NCBI GenBank assembly: GCA_036768485.1
Contig: JAVLUZ010000142.1
Location: 12,550,814 to 12,614,813 of the forward strand
Direction of reading: 5' to 3'
Source of the DNA: Mermis nigrescens
Taxonomy: Eukaryota; Nematoda; Enoplea; Mermithida; Mermithidae
DNA length: 64,000 nucleotides
Positions 24,985 through 37,776 of the stretch are shown here, piece by piece. A program made the position numbers and the translations under genes. The first letter of the stretch is position 1; the number at the start of each line of letters is the position of its first letter. Below the pieces are notes generated by a model that saw nothing but the letters and a program-made list of their open reading frames with translations, did not search any database and was not told where the DNA came from.

Positions 24985-25399
24985 GCTGCAACCAGATAAT
25001 CATATGTGGACGTATATACAAGAGAAGCAGGGATTACCATATTTATATGTGAAGCGGAAAGTTTTACCAGATGGGATTTCGACAGTTCCATAAGACATTT
25101 AGACAAAGTTCAACTAAAAACGGATTCTCCAGCTAAGAAAAGTATCATTTTTGATACATTTCAGTCAAAAATCACCTTAAAATTCAAAAACAATGAAAAT
25201 TCCTGCTATATCTGTAAGACCCTGGGCATTTGAATGGTGTGACAGCTACACATAGGGGTGGGGAGGGGGCCCCTAGAATCTAGCGAACCTGCACTATTTT
25301 TTGGCTATTCTGCCTCATTGAAGCCCCCCTTCCCTCGCTGCCTATATGTTATCACCGCCTGATTGTAGAAATTTGTCGTGAAGTGCAAAAATTTAGCTG

Positions 25400-25880
25400 T
25401 ATTGCTGCAAAATTTTTTGTAAAATCTTTTGAAAAGTTTGTAAAGTTTCAGGGAAATCTTGTAAAGTTTCAAAAATTTTTGTAAAGTTTCGAAATAATTT
25501 TGTAAAATTTCGAGCAACTTTGACATGCTGTAGGATAGAAGTTTTGTAAAGTTTCAAAATTTGGTTGTTAGGCTTCAAAATTTTTTGTAAAATCTTGTGA
25601 AAAGCTTGTAAAGTTTCAGAAAAGTCTTGTAAAGTTTTAGAGTAGGCTTGTAAAGTTTCGAATTTATTTTGTAAAGTTTGGAAATTATTTTGTAAAATTT
25701 GAAAATGTCTGCAGAGTTTCGAAATTATTTTGTAAAGTTTGGAATCTTTTTTACGTGCTTAAGCATAGGAATCCTGTAAAGTTTGGAAAATATTTTGTAA
25801 ATTTTGAAAATTATTTTGTAAAGTTTGGAAATTATTTTGTAAAATCTTGTGAAAAGTCTTCTAAGTTTCAAAATTTTCTT
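25400..25880. repeat. TTTTGTAAAGTTT degenerate array, right arm
   Basis: Mirror image of 23120-23620, including GTGCTTAAGCATAGG near 25758. Confidence 0.8.
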
Positions 25881-25989
25881 GCACTTTAGGTTATAAATAT
25901 TAATAATTATTTGAGTTTATAAAGCATGGAGATCATAAAGCAGTATTGGACGAAGGCAGGCAGGCCTGCCTCTTTTTTCAGGTATCAAC

Positions 25990-26920
25990 AAATTGCAGAA
26001 GGTTCTTAAAAATAGGGAAGAAATATCGGCTGATACGGTGAGAAAATTCTTGAAAATTCAGTTCACTTATCACAGCTACATAAACCAGTTTTGAAAGGTT
26101 TTTCAAGACGCTCTATAATTGTTTCTGGGCCAAATATCATGTGGGATGTTGATCTTTTAGATTTAAAGGAATTTAAAGGTAAAACTATAGAAATCGTTAC
26201 ATCTTAATGGCGGTTGATGTCTTTTCACAAAAGGCATATGGTGAGGCAATAACTAATAAGAGTGCTGATGCAACTGCTAGAGTGTTTGAAAAGATATTAA
26301 ATGAGGCAAAAACCACAATCCACCAAGACCGATCATGGCAATGAATTCAAAAGGTGCCTTCAATAAATTATTAAATGCTCATTCTGTCACGCATATATTG
26401 ACAAGCAACCCAAAAATTAAAAGCTAATTTTGTTGAACGGTTTCATAGGACATTTCGTGAAAAGCTTATGCGGTATATGACTTATTATTCTGATGAAAAC
26501 TGGACTAGAGTATATAAAAGTATTCTCAATAGTTATAATAATACTTCTCATTTAAGTTTAAACAACCTGGCCCCTAATGATGTAGATTCAGAGAACACTG
26601 GTAAATTATTAGAATTTATGTTGAAAAGACAGAAAAATATAAAAATGAACGAATATTTAATGTTGGAGAAATTGTTAGAATAACTTCTTTGAAAGGAAAT
26701 TTCGCAAAAGCTAGTAAGCATACATTCACAGATGAATTGTTCAAAATCAATTGCATATCTCAATGTACACCAAAAACATATAAGCTGGAAGATATGTTAG
26801 GCGAACCCATAACTGGTGCTTTTTATGCAAAAGAACTACAATTGGCCGAGCCAGAAGCTGAAAAGCACAAGAGAGTCAAAAAAGCTATAAAATATCAATA
26901 AATCACAGTATAAAGTAAGA
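25990..26920 (+). pseudogene. Maverick/Polinton-type integrase remnant, right arm
   Basis: The plus strand, over several frames, shows the blocks of a retroviral-fold (rve) DDE integrase. MAVDVFSQKAYGEAITNKSA (about 26210) carries the first catalytic D, a DHGNEF block (about 26330) fits the second, and NFVERFHRTFREKL (about 26430-26465) fits the third, E-containing block. A C-terminal segment with PKTYKLEDMLGEP and a FYAKELQ motif (26770-26850) matches the SH3/chromo-like tail of integrases in Maverick/Polinton elements and in worm and hydra F54H12.3-type genes. At least three frameshifts and a stop break the gene. Only the last two frames (26468-26683, 26689-26901) are open. No DNA polymerase B or capsid gene was seen. 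Confidence 0.7.
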
Positions 26921-27009
26921 TTTAAAAATTGGCCAGCAAAATTTGATAGGATTTTATCAAGAAATGAATTGAGATTTTACGAACAGCCTAAATAAAAATG
27001 GCTTAAATA

Positions 27010-27366
27010 AGGCTGAAACGAAAATCGGCTTTTCTTCATTTATTAAGCACCGCGAGACAGCCACAAAGAGATGCACTGATAAATACGGCAACTAAGGACC
27101 AAATATTATGGATATGCGATTGCGCAAACAATTTTTTGAATGGCAATTTTCCATTCTCTGACAAAGAGGTAGACAAAGCTTAGGCGATATCAGAATCAAA
27201 TAAGATGCTTAGCTAACAACAAAAAGGCAGCAACTAAAGAAAAAAGAAAACACGTTATCATACAGAATGGTGGATTCTCATCTATTTTACTAGCTCCGAT
27301 TCTTTCTATAGCCGGTAGTTTACTAGCAGATGCAATCATGGGTAAAAAGGATGCAGAGAATGTTTA
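27010..27366 (+). pseudogene. Small protein remnant downstream of the integrase, right arm
   Basis: The plus strand contains INTATKDQILWICDCANNFL (about 27080-27140), then a basic stretch, then a glycine-led hydrophobic tail, NGGFSSILLAPILSIAGSLL (about 27265-27325). This order (helical segment with C-x-C, basic region, hydrophobic GGF tail) resembles a small gene often found near the integrase in Maverick/adintovirus-type elements. I recall that pattern but cannot search for it. Stops and a frame change make it non-functional. Confidence 0.35.
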
Positions 27367-27579
27367 AATTTAATAAGTAAGACAAAAAAATCAGGGTTGG
27401 GTACCAGTTCACAGAAAAAAATTTTTTTTGCCCAAGTTCGGGCCAGCACACGAACCCCAAATTTAGTGATCGAAATTTGCCCAAAAAATCTGTCCATACT
27501 CGCAGAACAACCTGGCGCAAAGCGCCAGTAACATTTTTCTCTATCCAATATTTTTGACCATAGGGTCGGGCCTTGGCCC

Positions 27580-28530
27580 TTTTTTAGGGCTTCTCCCTTC
27601 CTGTGACTGTGTATCCCTCCTAGCAGGGGTAGCCCCGGGCGGACCCCCGAGCTGACTTGGCTTGAACGGGCTTCGCCTATGTTTTGTATGTGGCGGACCC
27701 CAAAATGCGCTTGCGACCCCCCTCTATACTTTTTTTTGGGGCTTCTATCTTCCTGTGACTGCGTATCCCTTCTAGCGGGGGTAGCCCCGGGCGGACCCCG
27801 CGGACCCCCGAGCTGACTTGGCTTGAACGGGCTTCGCCTATGTTTTGTGTGTGGCGGACCCCCGAAATGCGCTTGCGACCCCCTCTATACTTTTTTTGGG
27901 CTTCTCCCTTCCTGTGACTGCGTATCCCTTCTAGCAGGGGTAGCCCCCGGCGGACCCCCGAGCTGACTTGGCTTGAACGGGCTTCGCCTATGTTTTGTAT
28001 GTGGCGGACCCCCGAAATGCGCTTGCGACCCCCCCTCAATACTTTTTTTTGGGGCTTCTCCCTTCCTGTGACTGCGTATCCCTTCTAGCGGGGGTAGCCC
28101 CGAGCGGACCCCCGCGGACCCCCGAGCTGACTTGGCTTGAACGGGCTTCGCCTATGTTTTGTGTGTGGCGGACCCCGAAATACGCTTGCGACCCCCTCAA
28201 TACTTTATTTTGGAGCTTCTCCCTTCCTGTGACTGCGTATCCCTTCTAGCGGGGGGTAGCCCCGGGCGGACCCCCGCGGACCCCCGAGCTGACTTGGCTT
28301 GAACGGGCTTCGCCTATGTTTTGTGTGTGGCGGACCCCCGAAATACGCTTGCGACCCCCCTACTATACTTTTTTTGGGCTTCTCCCTTCCTGTGACTGCG
28401 TATCCCTTCTAGCGGGGGTAGCCCCGGGCGGACCCCCGCGGACCCCCGAGCCGACTTAGCTTGAACGGGCTCGCCTATGTGTGTGGCGGACTCCGAAATA
28501 CGCTTGCGACCCCCTCTATACTACTGATGT
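27580..28530 (-). repeat. Tandem array of about 165 bp, right arm
   Basis: Inverted counterpart of 20465-21425, again with six units. The units vary in the number of GGACCCCCG blocks between the two arms. Confidence 0.85.
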
Positions 28531-28534
28531 ACAT

Positions 28535-29285
28535 TACGGAATACTGCAAGCAAAAGAAGAAACGTTTAGCGATCGTACAAGAATACAGATACATATGTAT
28601 GTGTATACGTGTACTATAGTTATTGTGTGATAAAGATATGCGACCACCCAGAGTGCGTTTAGCATTTTTGACGTGAAGATAATCAAACATGTTAATTGAG
28701 TCGTTGTCAATAGTTGAAAATCAAAATCTGTTTTTCAATAAAGAAGCAAGGAGGTCTATGTACTTTAGCGTCTGTCAGCCTCAGTCTTCTCCATCCAAAA
28801 ACTATTTCAAAATTTAATTTTAAGTTGAGTGACTTTCGGTCTCGCGAATTTAAGTTTTATAGGCTTCGTGAAGTCAGCTTAACTGCGTTTTGTGAAGCTG
28901 ATGATAACGAGATTATATGGTTTTTTGAAAGAAATCTAAAAATGCTTAAGCGAACAAAAGCTGCCAAACTTCAGTGCACCTATCTATACGATTTGCCGTT
29001 CATTAGCGCTCATTTTTATGCGAGTGCGCCTCAACTTAGGCGCCTAATAATGTTATCTGAATAAAGTAACATGCACACTTGGATACATACATAACATTAT
29101 TTTATCACGATTTATGAGCTCGAAAAATTACTTAGCAATAATCATATGAAATTGAAAAAGCGTTTCATTCCCACACTTTAGCTGTGTTCTTAAATTAATG
29201 ATTAATTGATGATTGTTTGCACGGTTCCTTTAAACGTTTTACTAACCAATTTTTTGTTTTGCGCCTAATATATATACTTTTACTT
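28535..29285. other. Unmatched segment of the right arm, unrecognised frame
   Basis: This segment has no counterpart in the left arm. A plus-strand frame of 116 residues (28714-29064) contains LREVSLTAFCEADDNEIIWF and ends APQLRRLIMLSE. I do not recognise it, and there is no clear promoter or splice evidence. It may be a transposon fragment. Confidence 0.25.
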
Positions 29286-29289
29286 TTAA

Positions 29290-29470
29290 CAGTGGGTCTT
29301 CCGAGACAGTTTGACTAGTGAGACAATCGCAAAATGGTGGGTCTAGTGGGGCACTTCATTATGCACGCGGTCGATCTAGTGGGATTTCCAGTGGGTCTAG
29401 TGGGATGAAAAAGCGGGTTTAGGTGGACGGTGAGCCTAGTGAGACAGTGGGTCTAGCGGGACAGTGGGTC
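29290..29470. repeat. Tandem GTGGGTCTAGTGGGA repeats, right edge
   Basis: Degenerate units are inverted relative to 20125-20290. Confidence 0.7.
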
Positions 29471-29489
29471 TAGTGGGTCACGATCGTAA

Positions 29490-31566
29490 GTAGTACTGCT
29501 TGACCCTTGAGCTCTACAATGATAAAAGATACTAATGCTAAAGTATTGGTGCAAAGCGCCGAACTCGAGTGTTCTATTTTAAGTTGCGCGCAAATGCTCT
29601 ATCGTGGCAATTAGCGGCCGCGCAAAGGGGGTGGCACACTGCTTATACCCTCCCTATCCTCCAAAGCTACACGCGTGCCTGTTTTGATTGCGTGATTTGC
29701 TCTGAGCGATAGGGCTCATTGCACTATCGATAAGACAGTTGCTATGGTAGAATTATTTAAGTATCTAATTTTTATAATTGCCTTTTCGCGTTTAGTTCCT
29801 TATTATAATTTTATCTTTCCGTATTTCCCATTAAGCTTGCACACAATATGCATGTTTATTTTTTTATGTTCGAATTTCGAATTTTTCTTTTCCAATTTCT
29901 CGGTCTAAACGTAACGATTCTTTGAATGAACTGTATCGGACGAGTTGAATTGTTGATGGCGCTTCGCACGTTCATCATGGCCCTCTTTTTACGCCCTTTT
30001 TAGTTAAGTTGTTATTATTCTAATAGATGCCCGGGCCGCTTTTGAATTTTTGTCTTTTTCGTAATAGCCAAATATAGACGTCTTATTTTCTTGCATTATT
30101 TTATATTAGGTACTTATTACTAGTATTATCGTCGTCATCATCACTTCTTTATTTCGCACGTATCACATTTTTGTACTAGTGTCTAGTCTTGCCCGAATGA
30201 ATTCCTATTCCATACTTGGCGTGCAATTTTTTGTCGTCTCAATATAGTTTTCAAGTGTGTTTTTCCTCTGTTCTCGATGTCGCTCAGCTTTTCAGACGCA
30301 TTTCATTGATGATAATGTAATGAAGGGAATAAATCACGCGGCCCGATCGTTGTGGTCTTTTTCGAATCATTTTTGACCTTTAAAAATCATCTTTATATAA
30401 GTTTTTAGATAAAGACGCTGTATTCCCTTATAATGCGTAAGTGGGCTATTAGAATACATAAATGGAAATAATATTTATCATACTTTGATCTTAATTCCGG
30501 AAATGTCCTTTTTGACACAAAAAAACTAATTATAATCGCAGAAATCCGACGCTGCATACTGATTTTACCGCATTTTAAGGAAGTGATCGAACTAAAACGG
30601 CATCGATATGAGATATTTTAGAAACTCATTTCTATTTCCTAAAAATTTCTTTTATTCTCCGATAAGTTCATGGATTATTTTAGCTTCAATTAATCGCATT
30701 CCAATAAACTTCTTTTCTGCCTTTGAAAGTTGCAAAGACAAAACCTTTCTTAATTCGAAAAGTCATTTGACATTTTTTCAGTCGCTTTGAACTAATCGTT
30801 AATTTGCGGGAATACTTCGATGATTTTCTGATAGGCCTGCCGAGTAAAAATAAATTTTATCGATTATTCCCTTCATTAAAAAATGTACTTATTTTTGGGT
30901 AAATCAAACAGCACCTTACTTGAAATCATCCTTCCTAACACGCTTAGCTTCAACATAATTCTTTATCTTTCTTACAAAAGCTTTTTGAGTTGCCTAGTTT
31001 GCTCGACTTTTCAATTCATATCGGTGATATTTTAACTTATTTTTTCATCGCACGAAACGTTTCCTATTTCCAACTTAATTCTCTCGCCTTTTACCTCTTG
31101 TAAAACTTTTGTTTCCGCTTCATCAATTTTGTTTCATTCGTCGGCTGGCTTTTGGCTAAATGCGCATTCTTCGCTTAGCGTTTACTGAACGCACGATTTG
31201 AATTAAAGAAAAAAGTCGGACCCACCTGGTAGAGAACATTTCGCTTTCTTTAATAATTGATAGCTGCTCTCGTTTTTTTATCTTGCACAGTTGCGCAGAC
31301 AGACTTTTGCTTCGTCTGGTCGACTCGCGCATCCGCACCTCTGCGAAAAATTTTTTTTGATGGCCCTTTGCTTCTGCTGCTCGAAATCGCCGGTCAACTT
31401 TTTTACTGGACTTTGCTTTCAAATTCTTAATTACGTCGAGATCTTTCCGTTGTTTGTTTCTAAATGATATTGTCAAACTCAAACTCGCAATTTTGAGATA
31501 TAATTAACCTTAAGCTTACTTCGGGAATCTGTTTTTAAGCTAACAATAAACCTAATGCCCAGGTGT
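29490..31566. other. Intergenic, unrecognised
   Basis: The longest frame is 108 residues on the minus strand (31156-31482), rich in Lys and Arg, with no recognisable domain. Decayed coding-like stretches occur on the minus strand near 30600-30800. I cannot assign a function. Confidence 0.3.
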
Positions 31567-33194
31567 GCATGGGATCCCTAGTTTTTAACAATTTTTTGCA
31601 TTTGAAGCAAAATGTTCTTTTATTATTAATATTTAAGGGTCATCCCGATGACACCCATAATTTCAGATTAAGAAAATAGAACTAATGTATAGTATGAATT
31701 GCTTGTGAATAGTCTCTGAAGGTAGGGGCCAGCTTATTAATGATTTAATTAATTTTATCAATTGTCAACTACTTAAGTCAAGCTAAACTTTCTGACGATA
31801 TATTTATGAACCGTGATATTAACATAAAATTTGATATATCATAAGCTATAGACTATTTAAATTTGAGATTTTTATGATTGTATGCTAAAATTTTGAAAAA
31901 GGTGCTTTTTAAGCATTTTGCTTTTTTATTTACCGAAATACAAATTTTTTGGCGCTTCGTTATATACCATGTTTGACTATGCTTGCTCAATTTAATGGCG
32001 CGGAAACGCCGAAAAACGATGCTTTGACGTAAATCTTAAGCCCAAGCCGCTCTTGGGCTTTACCAGAATCGCCGTGCATGTATACCATAAGTGCCATGCA
32101 TACGCATGATCACAAAGGTGAAATATATGCGCAAATCAAAATTACTTCATTGAGTTACATATATCTTACGATACAATTTAGATAAGCCTGAATTAGTGGA
32201 TTATCGTAGAGTGCGTGCATTCACAGCCTAAATTGCAGCACGAACGCAAATTTCCAACTTTTGACATATCTCCTTATTTACCAAGGCTTGATCACCTAAA
32301 AAAATTATCAAGGCAAATTCAGCACCGTCTACAGACGTTGCTTTGAATGTGTAAATAACCAAGTTTAATGTAAAATAACGCAAATTAAGTAAAGTTGAAA
32401 ACAAACGCTCGACATTGAAAAGCCGTCAATTACGACTGTTTTTCATCATAATTTTATATTTTCCTACATTTACACCAATATAAAGAAAATACAGTAAAAT
32501 AAAGCATAAGGTTGGTATAAAAACTTAGACTGATTCCAGTAAAATTCCGATAATATATCTTGTGGATTGAGTAAACAGTGCGTATTTCTATGTATTTAGA
32601 TAAACATTCTGAGACAAAGCGACCTTATTTAAGCATACAGAACTACTTTCTTCAAGGTGTCTATACGGTATAATTATGGGTGAAGTTATTTATAAAGGCT
32701 ACAAACTAACATTTTACTTCTGGAATAACACTGGACCTTCTGCCAGAATAAGCATGAAAAAGCTGCATATACCCAAAAAGTACCGAATTTCGTACGTATT
32801 TCCTTCTAAATTTACAAATTTCATGCAGAGTTTAGAAATCATTTTATTAGAAGGATGGGGACTCCTTAAAGGGGCCATAGAAATTTCGAGGTTCTTTACA
32901 TATTCTTATGTAAAAAAGTGATTTTTATCTATTAAAAATTGAAAGCAAATTATATTACCACGATTTCGTCCTACTTCAGGTGTAATTTGGACATTGCTAA
33001 AATAAAGGTAAAAATTATTGTAGCTTTAGCCGCCTTAAATTATGTCATAGTAATTTGACGAGTTGGTTACACACAGAAGAATAAGTGTAGACGCGCTCCA
33101 CCTCTAATATGGGAATATTTCAATTATTTTTACAGGGACTCCAGAAAGACAATTTTTATTAACATGCTAACAAAATTCTTGGTCTAACAGAACA

Positions 33195-33500
33195 AATTTT
33201 TGCATTGATTTCGAAATTTTTTGTAAAGTTTGGAACAGTTTTTGTAAAGTTTGAAATTTTTTTGTAAAGTTTCAAAAGTTTTTTGTAAAGTTTGAAAATT
33301 TTTAGTAAAGTTTCGAAAATTTTTTTGTAGAGTTTCGAAAAATTTTTTGTAAAGTTTGAAATTAATTTTGCGTGCTTAAGCATAGGAGTTTTGTAAAGTT
33401 TGGAAATTTTTTTTGTAAAGTTTGAAAATTTTTTGTAAAGAATTGAAAATTTTTGGTAAAGTTTGGAAAATTTTTTGCAAAGTTTGGAGCAAAGTTTGAG
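33195..33500. repeat. TTTTGTAAAGTTTG degenerate array
   Basis: Units of about 22 bp. The motif GTGCTTAAGCATAGGAG at 33373-33389 interrupts it, as in the arrays at 23-26 kb. Confidence 0.8.
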
Positions 33501-34204
33501 AAGTTTCTGGCAAATTTCTGAAAAATTGTCCATATTTGCTGCATCTCTATCATATAGGATACCTACTTATTTATCTCGCCTAGTGTGGCTAGAATATGTC
33601 TACAAGTGAAAAATGTTTATTTTCGGTCATCAAATTAGAGTAGTATCCTTGACTGCTTTTTTTAAAAATGCGGCACATAGCTTGGTTGATAAAACAAAGA
33701 AATTTACAATTCTATATGCGTATTTAGATAAGAGTTCTGAGAGCACCAAGTCTGTAAAACATGTTGCAAAGTGCTCGAGCTCTGCATCTGTGGTATACTT
33801 ATGGTGAAACAGGTGAGGTTGTTGCCTTTGCAAGCAGAGCAGATTCATTGTTTTGTTGTAAGCCCATTAGTTGTTGTATCTCTTGCGGCCAACGCTGAAA
33901 CGGACAAGGATAAACTGTTCAACTTCCTTCTGTATCTGCCGGCGACCACCCCTGGGGGCTGGTGTGGCCATTTGGAGATTATTACACGTTCTTTTTGCAA
34001 AGGAATGTGATTAATCAAAAAGCTCAACACCCTATATGCAAAAATTTAGTAGTCATTTACCTGCACTTGGCTTACTGCTTTATCATAAATTGTATGTGTG
34101 TGAGTAGAAGAATAAGTGTGTGTAAGGATAAATTTAATATATGGACACACTCGCTAGATTTTAGTTAACCAATGTGCAAAATTGCTCTGAATTGATTGAA
34201 ATTT

Positions 34205-35038
34205 TCCTGCTGTTTGTCAAGTTTTGGCAAATATTTGTATAAATGGCATCCGGAAAGTTCGCCCCCTCAACGTTTACTGATGTGTGATGAATAGGAGTTT
34301 GCGTTTTACAAATATGTTTACGAGGTCGAGTAAATTTGTATTAAAAAGCTGAACAAATAATCTAAACAAACCGTAGCAGATCCAGGGCCTTTTAAATGTG
34401 GTAATCGACCTTTTGAAAACAGTGAAAAAAAGGTTAAAAAATACTTGTTATTCATATATAGAGTAGCATTTTGGCTGTTTCCCATTGTCTGTTTGTCCAC
34501 AAATTTGAGCAATTTTGTTCAAAAAATGCTGACTTGATCTAGACTTTAATAAGCTTTTTCACTACTTTCTGTTGGTGCACTTACAGCGGGCATATTGAAG
34601 CATTCAATGATAAGCACAACAAACTTTGGATTCCAGGATAAAGAAAACTAAAAATATAGCTTTCAGACCGCCAAAATGAAATATTTAGGTATTCTCTAGT
34701 GTGGAGCGCCACAGAAATTAGAAAAACCACAATGGCTAAATGAGCAGCAACTTGAGTCTGGAAAGAAATCGGATGGTGTAAAGCCAGCAAAAATCGCCAA
34801 AATTTCAATTATGGGGGTTGAGGACCAAAAATCATTACTGTGAATTAGCTCATGAGCAAAAACTTAAGATGATCAGTTCACTTTTATAAAATATAATTAT
34901 TGGAGACAGAACAACAAGAAAACATTTAACGATTACCTACTGACATTTGTCAATCATTCTGGATCAAATATTGGTTAGTGCAGTATAATCATCACAGATA
35001 TTCATGAGGGGGGGTGGGCTTTTGTTGGGTGCGAACTT
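34205..35038. other. Unique spacer of the fold-back element
   Basis: Not repeated in the arms. Frames up to 75 residues, none recognised. Confidence 0.4.
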
Positions 35039-35714
35039 TAAAATTTCAATCAATTCAGAGCAATTTTGCACATTGGTTAACTAAAATCTAGCGAGTGTGT
35101 CCATATATTAAAAATATCCTTACACACACTTATTCTTCTACTCACACACATACAATTTATGATAAAGCAGTAAGCCAAGTGCAGGTAAATGACTACTAAA
35201 TTTTTGCATATAGGGTGTTGAGCTTTTTGATTAATCACATTCCTTTGCAAAAAGAACGTGTAATAATCTCCAAATGGCTACACCAGCCCCCAGGGGTGGT
35301 CGCCGGCAGATACAGAAGGAAGTTGAACAGTTTATCCTTGTCCGTTTCAACGTTAGCCGCAAGAGATACAACAACTAATGGGCTTACAACAAAACAATGA
35401 ATCTGCTCTGCTTGCAAAGGCAACAACCTCACCTGTTTCACCATAAGTATACCACAGAAGCAGAGCTCGAGCACTTTGCAACATGTTTTACAGACTTGGT
35501 GCTCTCAGAACTTTTATCTAAATATGCATATAGAATTGTAAATTTCTTTGTTTTATCAACCAAATATGTGCCGCATTTTTAAAAAAAGCAGTCAAGTTTT
35601 TCTCTAATTTGATGACCGAATAAACATTTTTCCTTTGTAGACATATTCTAGCCACACTAGACGATATAAGTAGGTATCCTATATGATAGAGATGCAGCAA
35701 ATATGGACAATTTT

Positions 35715-35985
35715 CCGAATTTGCAAGAAATTTTCCAAACTTAACAAAAAATTTTCCAAACTTTACAAAAAATTTTCCAAACTTTACAAAAAATTTTCCA
35801 AACTTTACAAAAAAATTCCAAACTTTACAAAACTCCTATGCTTAAGCACGCAAAATTAATTCCAAACTTTACAAAAAAAATTTCGAAACTTTACAAAAAA
35901 TTTTCCAAACTTTACAAAAAATTTTCCAAACTTTACAAAAAATTTTCCAAACTTTACAAAAAATTTCCGAAACAATACAAAAATT
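35715..35985. repeat. CCAAACTTTACAAAAAATTT array
   Basis: Inverted counterpart of 33195-33500 with CCTATGCTTAAGCACG at 35836-35851. Confidence 0.8.
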
Positions 35986-37776
35986 TGTTCTGTTAGACCA
36001 AGAATTTTGTTAGCATGTTAATAAAAATTGTCTTTCTGGAGCCCTGTAAAAAATAATTGAATATTCCCTATATTATTAAAAATTAGAGCGCGTGCACACA
36101 CTTATTCTTCTATTGTAACCAACTCATCCAGAGTACTATGACATAATTTAAGGCGGCTAAAACACAATAATTTTTACCTTATTTTAATAGCAATGTCCAA
36201 TTACACCTGAAAGTTGAGACAGAAATCGTGAGCAATTGATTTGCTTTCAATTTTTAATAGATAAAATCACTTTTTTTACATAAGAATATGTAAAGAACCT
36301 CGAAATTTCTATGGCCCTTTAAAGTCTATCCTTCTAATAAAATGATTTCTAAACTCTGCATGAAATTTGTAGAATTTTAGAAGGAAATACGTACGAAATT
36401 CGGTACTTTTGGGTTATATCAGCTTTTTCATGCTTATTCTGGCAGAAGATTCAGTGTTATTGTTCAAGTTAAATGTTAGTTTGTAGCCTTTATAAGAAAT
36501 AACTTCACCCATAATTATACCATATGGGCGCCACTTGAACAGCCTCAGTGGTTCTGTATGCTTAAATAAGGTCACTGGTCTCAGAATGTTATCTAAATAC
36601 ATAGAAATACGCACTGTTTACTCAATCCACAAGATATGTATCAGATTTTACTGGAATCAGTCTAAGTTTTATACCAACCTTATGCTTATTTTACTGTATT
36701 TTCTTAATATTGGTGTAAATGTAGGAAAATATAAAATTATAGTGAAAAACAGTCCTAATTGACGGCTTTTTTCAATGTCGAGCACGTTTGTTTTCTTTTA
36801 CTTAATTTGCATTATTTTACATTAAACTTGGTTATTTGCACATTCAGTTATGGAAAAACTATAAGCAAGGTCTGTAGACAATGCTAATTTGCCTTGATAA
36901 TTTTTATAGGTGATCAGAAGCCTTGGCAAAATAAGGAGATATGTCAAAAAGTTCTATGAAATTTGCGTTCATGCTGTAATTTAGACTGATGAATGCACAC
37001 TTCTACGATAATCCCTTAATTCAGGCTTAATATCTAAATTGTATCGTAAGATTTATGTAACTCAATGAAGTAATTTTGATTTGCACACTATATTTCACCT
37101 TTGTGATCGTGCGTATGCATGGCACTTGTGACCATACATGCACAGCATATGGGAATTCTGGGGGTGTGAAACTTTAAACGGCCTTTTTTGGGCCCAAAAA
37201 TGGTAGGTACGCGTCAAAAGCATCGTTTTTCGGCGTTTCGGTCGATGCTCTATCCTTCTAAAGCATGAAAACATAAAAAATTTAGGTAAAAAAATCAATA
37301 AACTCGAACAAATTGAACGAAACATAGTCCAAACATGAGTATATGGCGCGAAGCGCCAAAATTTGGCACTTTTGAGCAAATAAAAAGCCAAAAATGCTTA
37401 AAAAAACACCTTTTCTACAAAATTTTAGCATACAATCATAAAAAATCTCAAATTTGAGCTCAATCTAGTCTATAGCTTATGATATATCAATTTATGTGCT
37501 CTAGGATCACGGTTCATAAATATATCATCAGAAAGTTTTAGCTTGACCCAAGCTCTAGTTGATGAATTAATTAAAAAATTAATTAAATCAATAAATAAAA
37601 TTTGCTTGAAACCCCCTTCAAGGACTATTCTGCTTTCTAAAGCTTAATTCATACTTTACATTAGTTCTATTTTCTTAATCGTTGGTATGGGTGTCATCGG
37701 GATGACTCCTTAAATATTAATAATAAAAAACATTTTCTTTAAATGCAAAAAATTGGTAAAGCTAGGGATCCCATGC

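Larger units (their letters stand above)
20105..29487. mobile_element. 9 kb palindrome with Maverick-type integrase remnants
   Basis: The left half (about 20460-24500) repeats inverted as the right half (about 24510-28530), and the integrase regions of the two arms are almost identical. Further out, both sides have arrays of the unit GTGGGTCTAGTGGGA or its complement (20125-20290, 29290-29470), with unmatched DNA between. Each arm holds a ~165-bp tandem array, a decayed integrase, a remnant of a small adjoining gene, an AT-rich TTTACAAAA array and a family 1 MITE near the centre. The integrase type points to a Maverick/Polinton ancestor that has been reduced and inverted. The outer boundary is approximate; I found no clear target duplication. 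Confidence 0.65.
31567..37776. mobile_element. Fold-back element of unknown class
   Basis: The outer ends are GCATGGGATCCCTAG and its inverse. The arms run inward from 31567 to about 34204 and from about 37776 back to 35039, leaving a unique spacer of about 830 bp. The arms are diverged, with many substitutions and indels. Short frames on each arm mirror one another (for example 33630-33848 minus and 35397-35582 plus, containing ELEHFATCFTDLVLSELLSK) but belong to no family I recognise. No target duplication was found. Confidence 0.6.

Noticed and set aside
20430..28249. Proline/arginine-rich frames of 70-120 residues
   Set aside because: By-products of the 165-bp tandem units; indels between units change frame and the strands give unrelated proteins.
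33159..33553. Asn/Phe/Lys-rich frames of 124 and 63 residues
   Set aside because: Translations of the TTTTGTAAAGTTT array; the same happens at 23425-23722 and 25305-25578.
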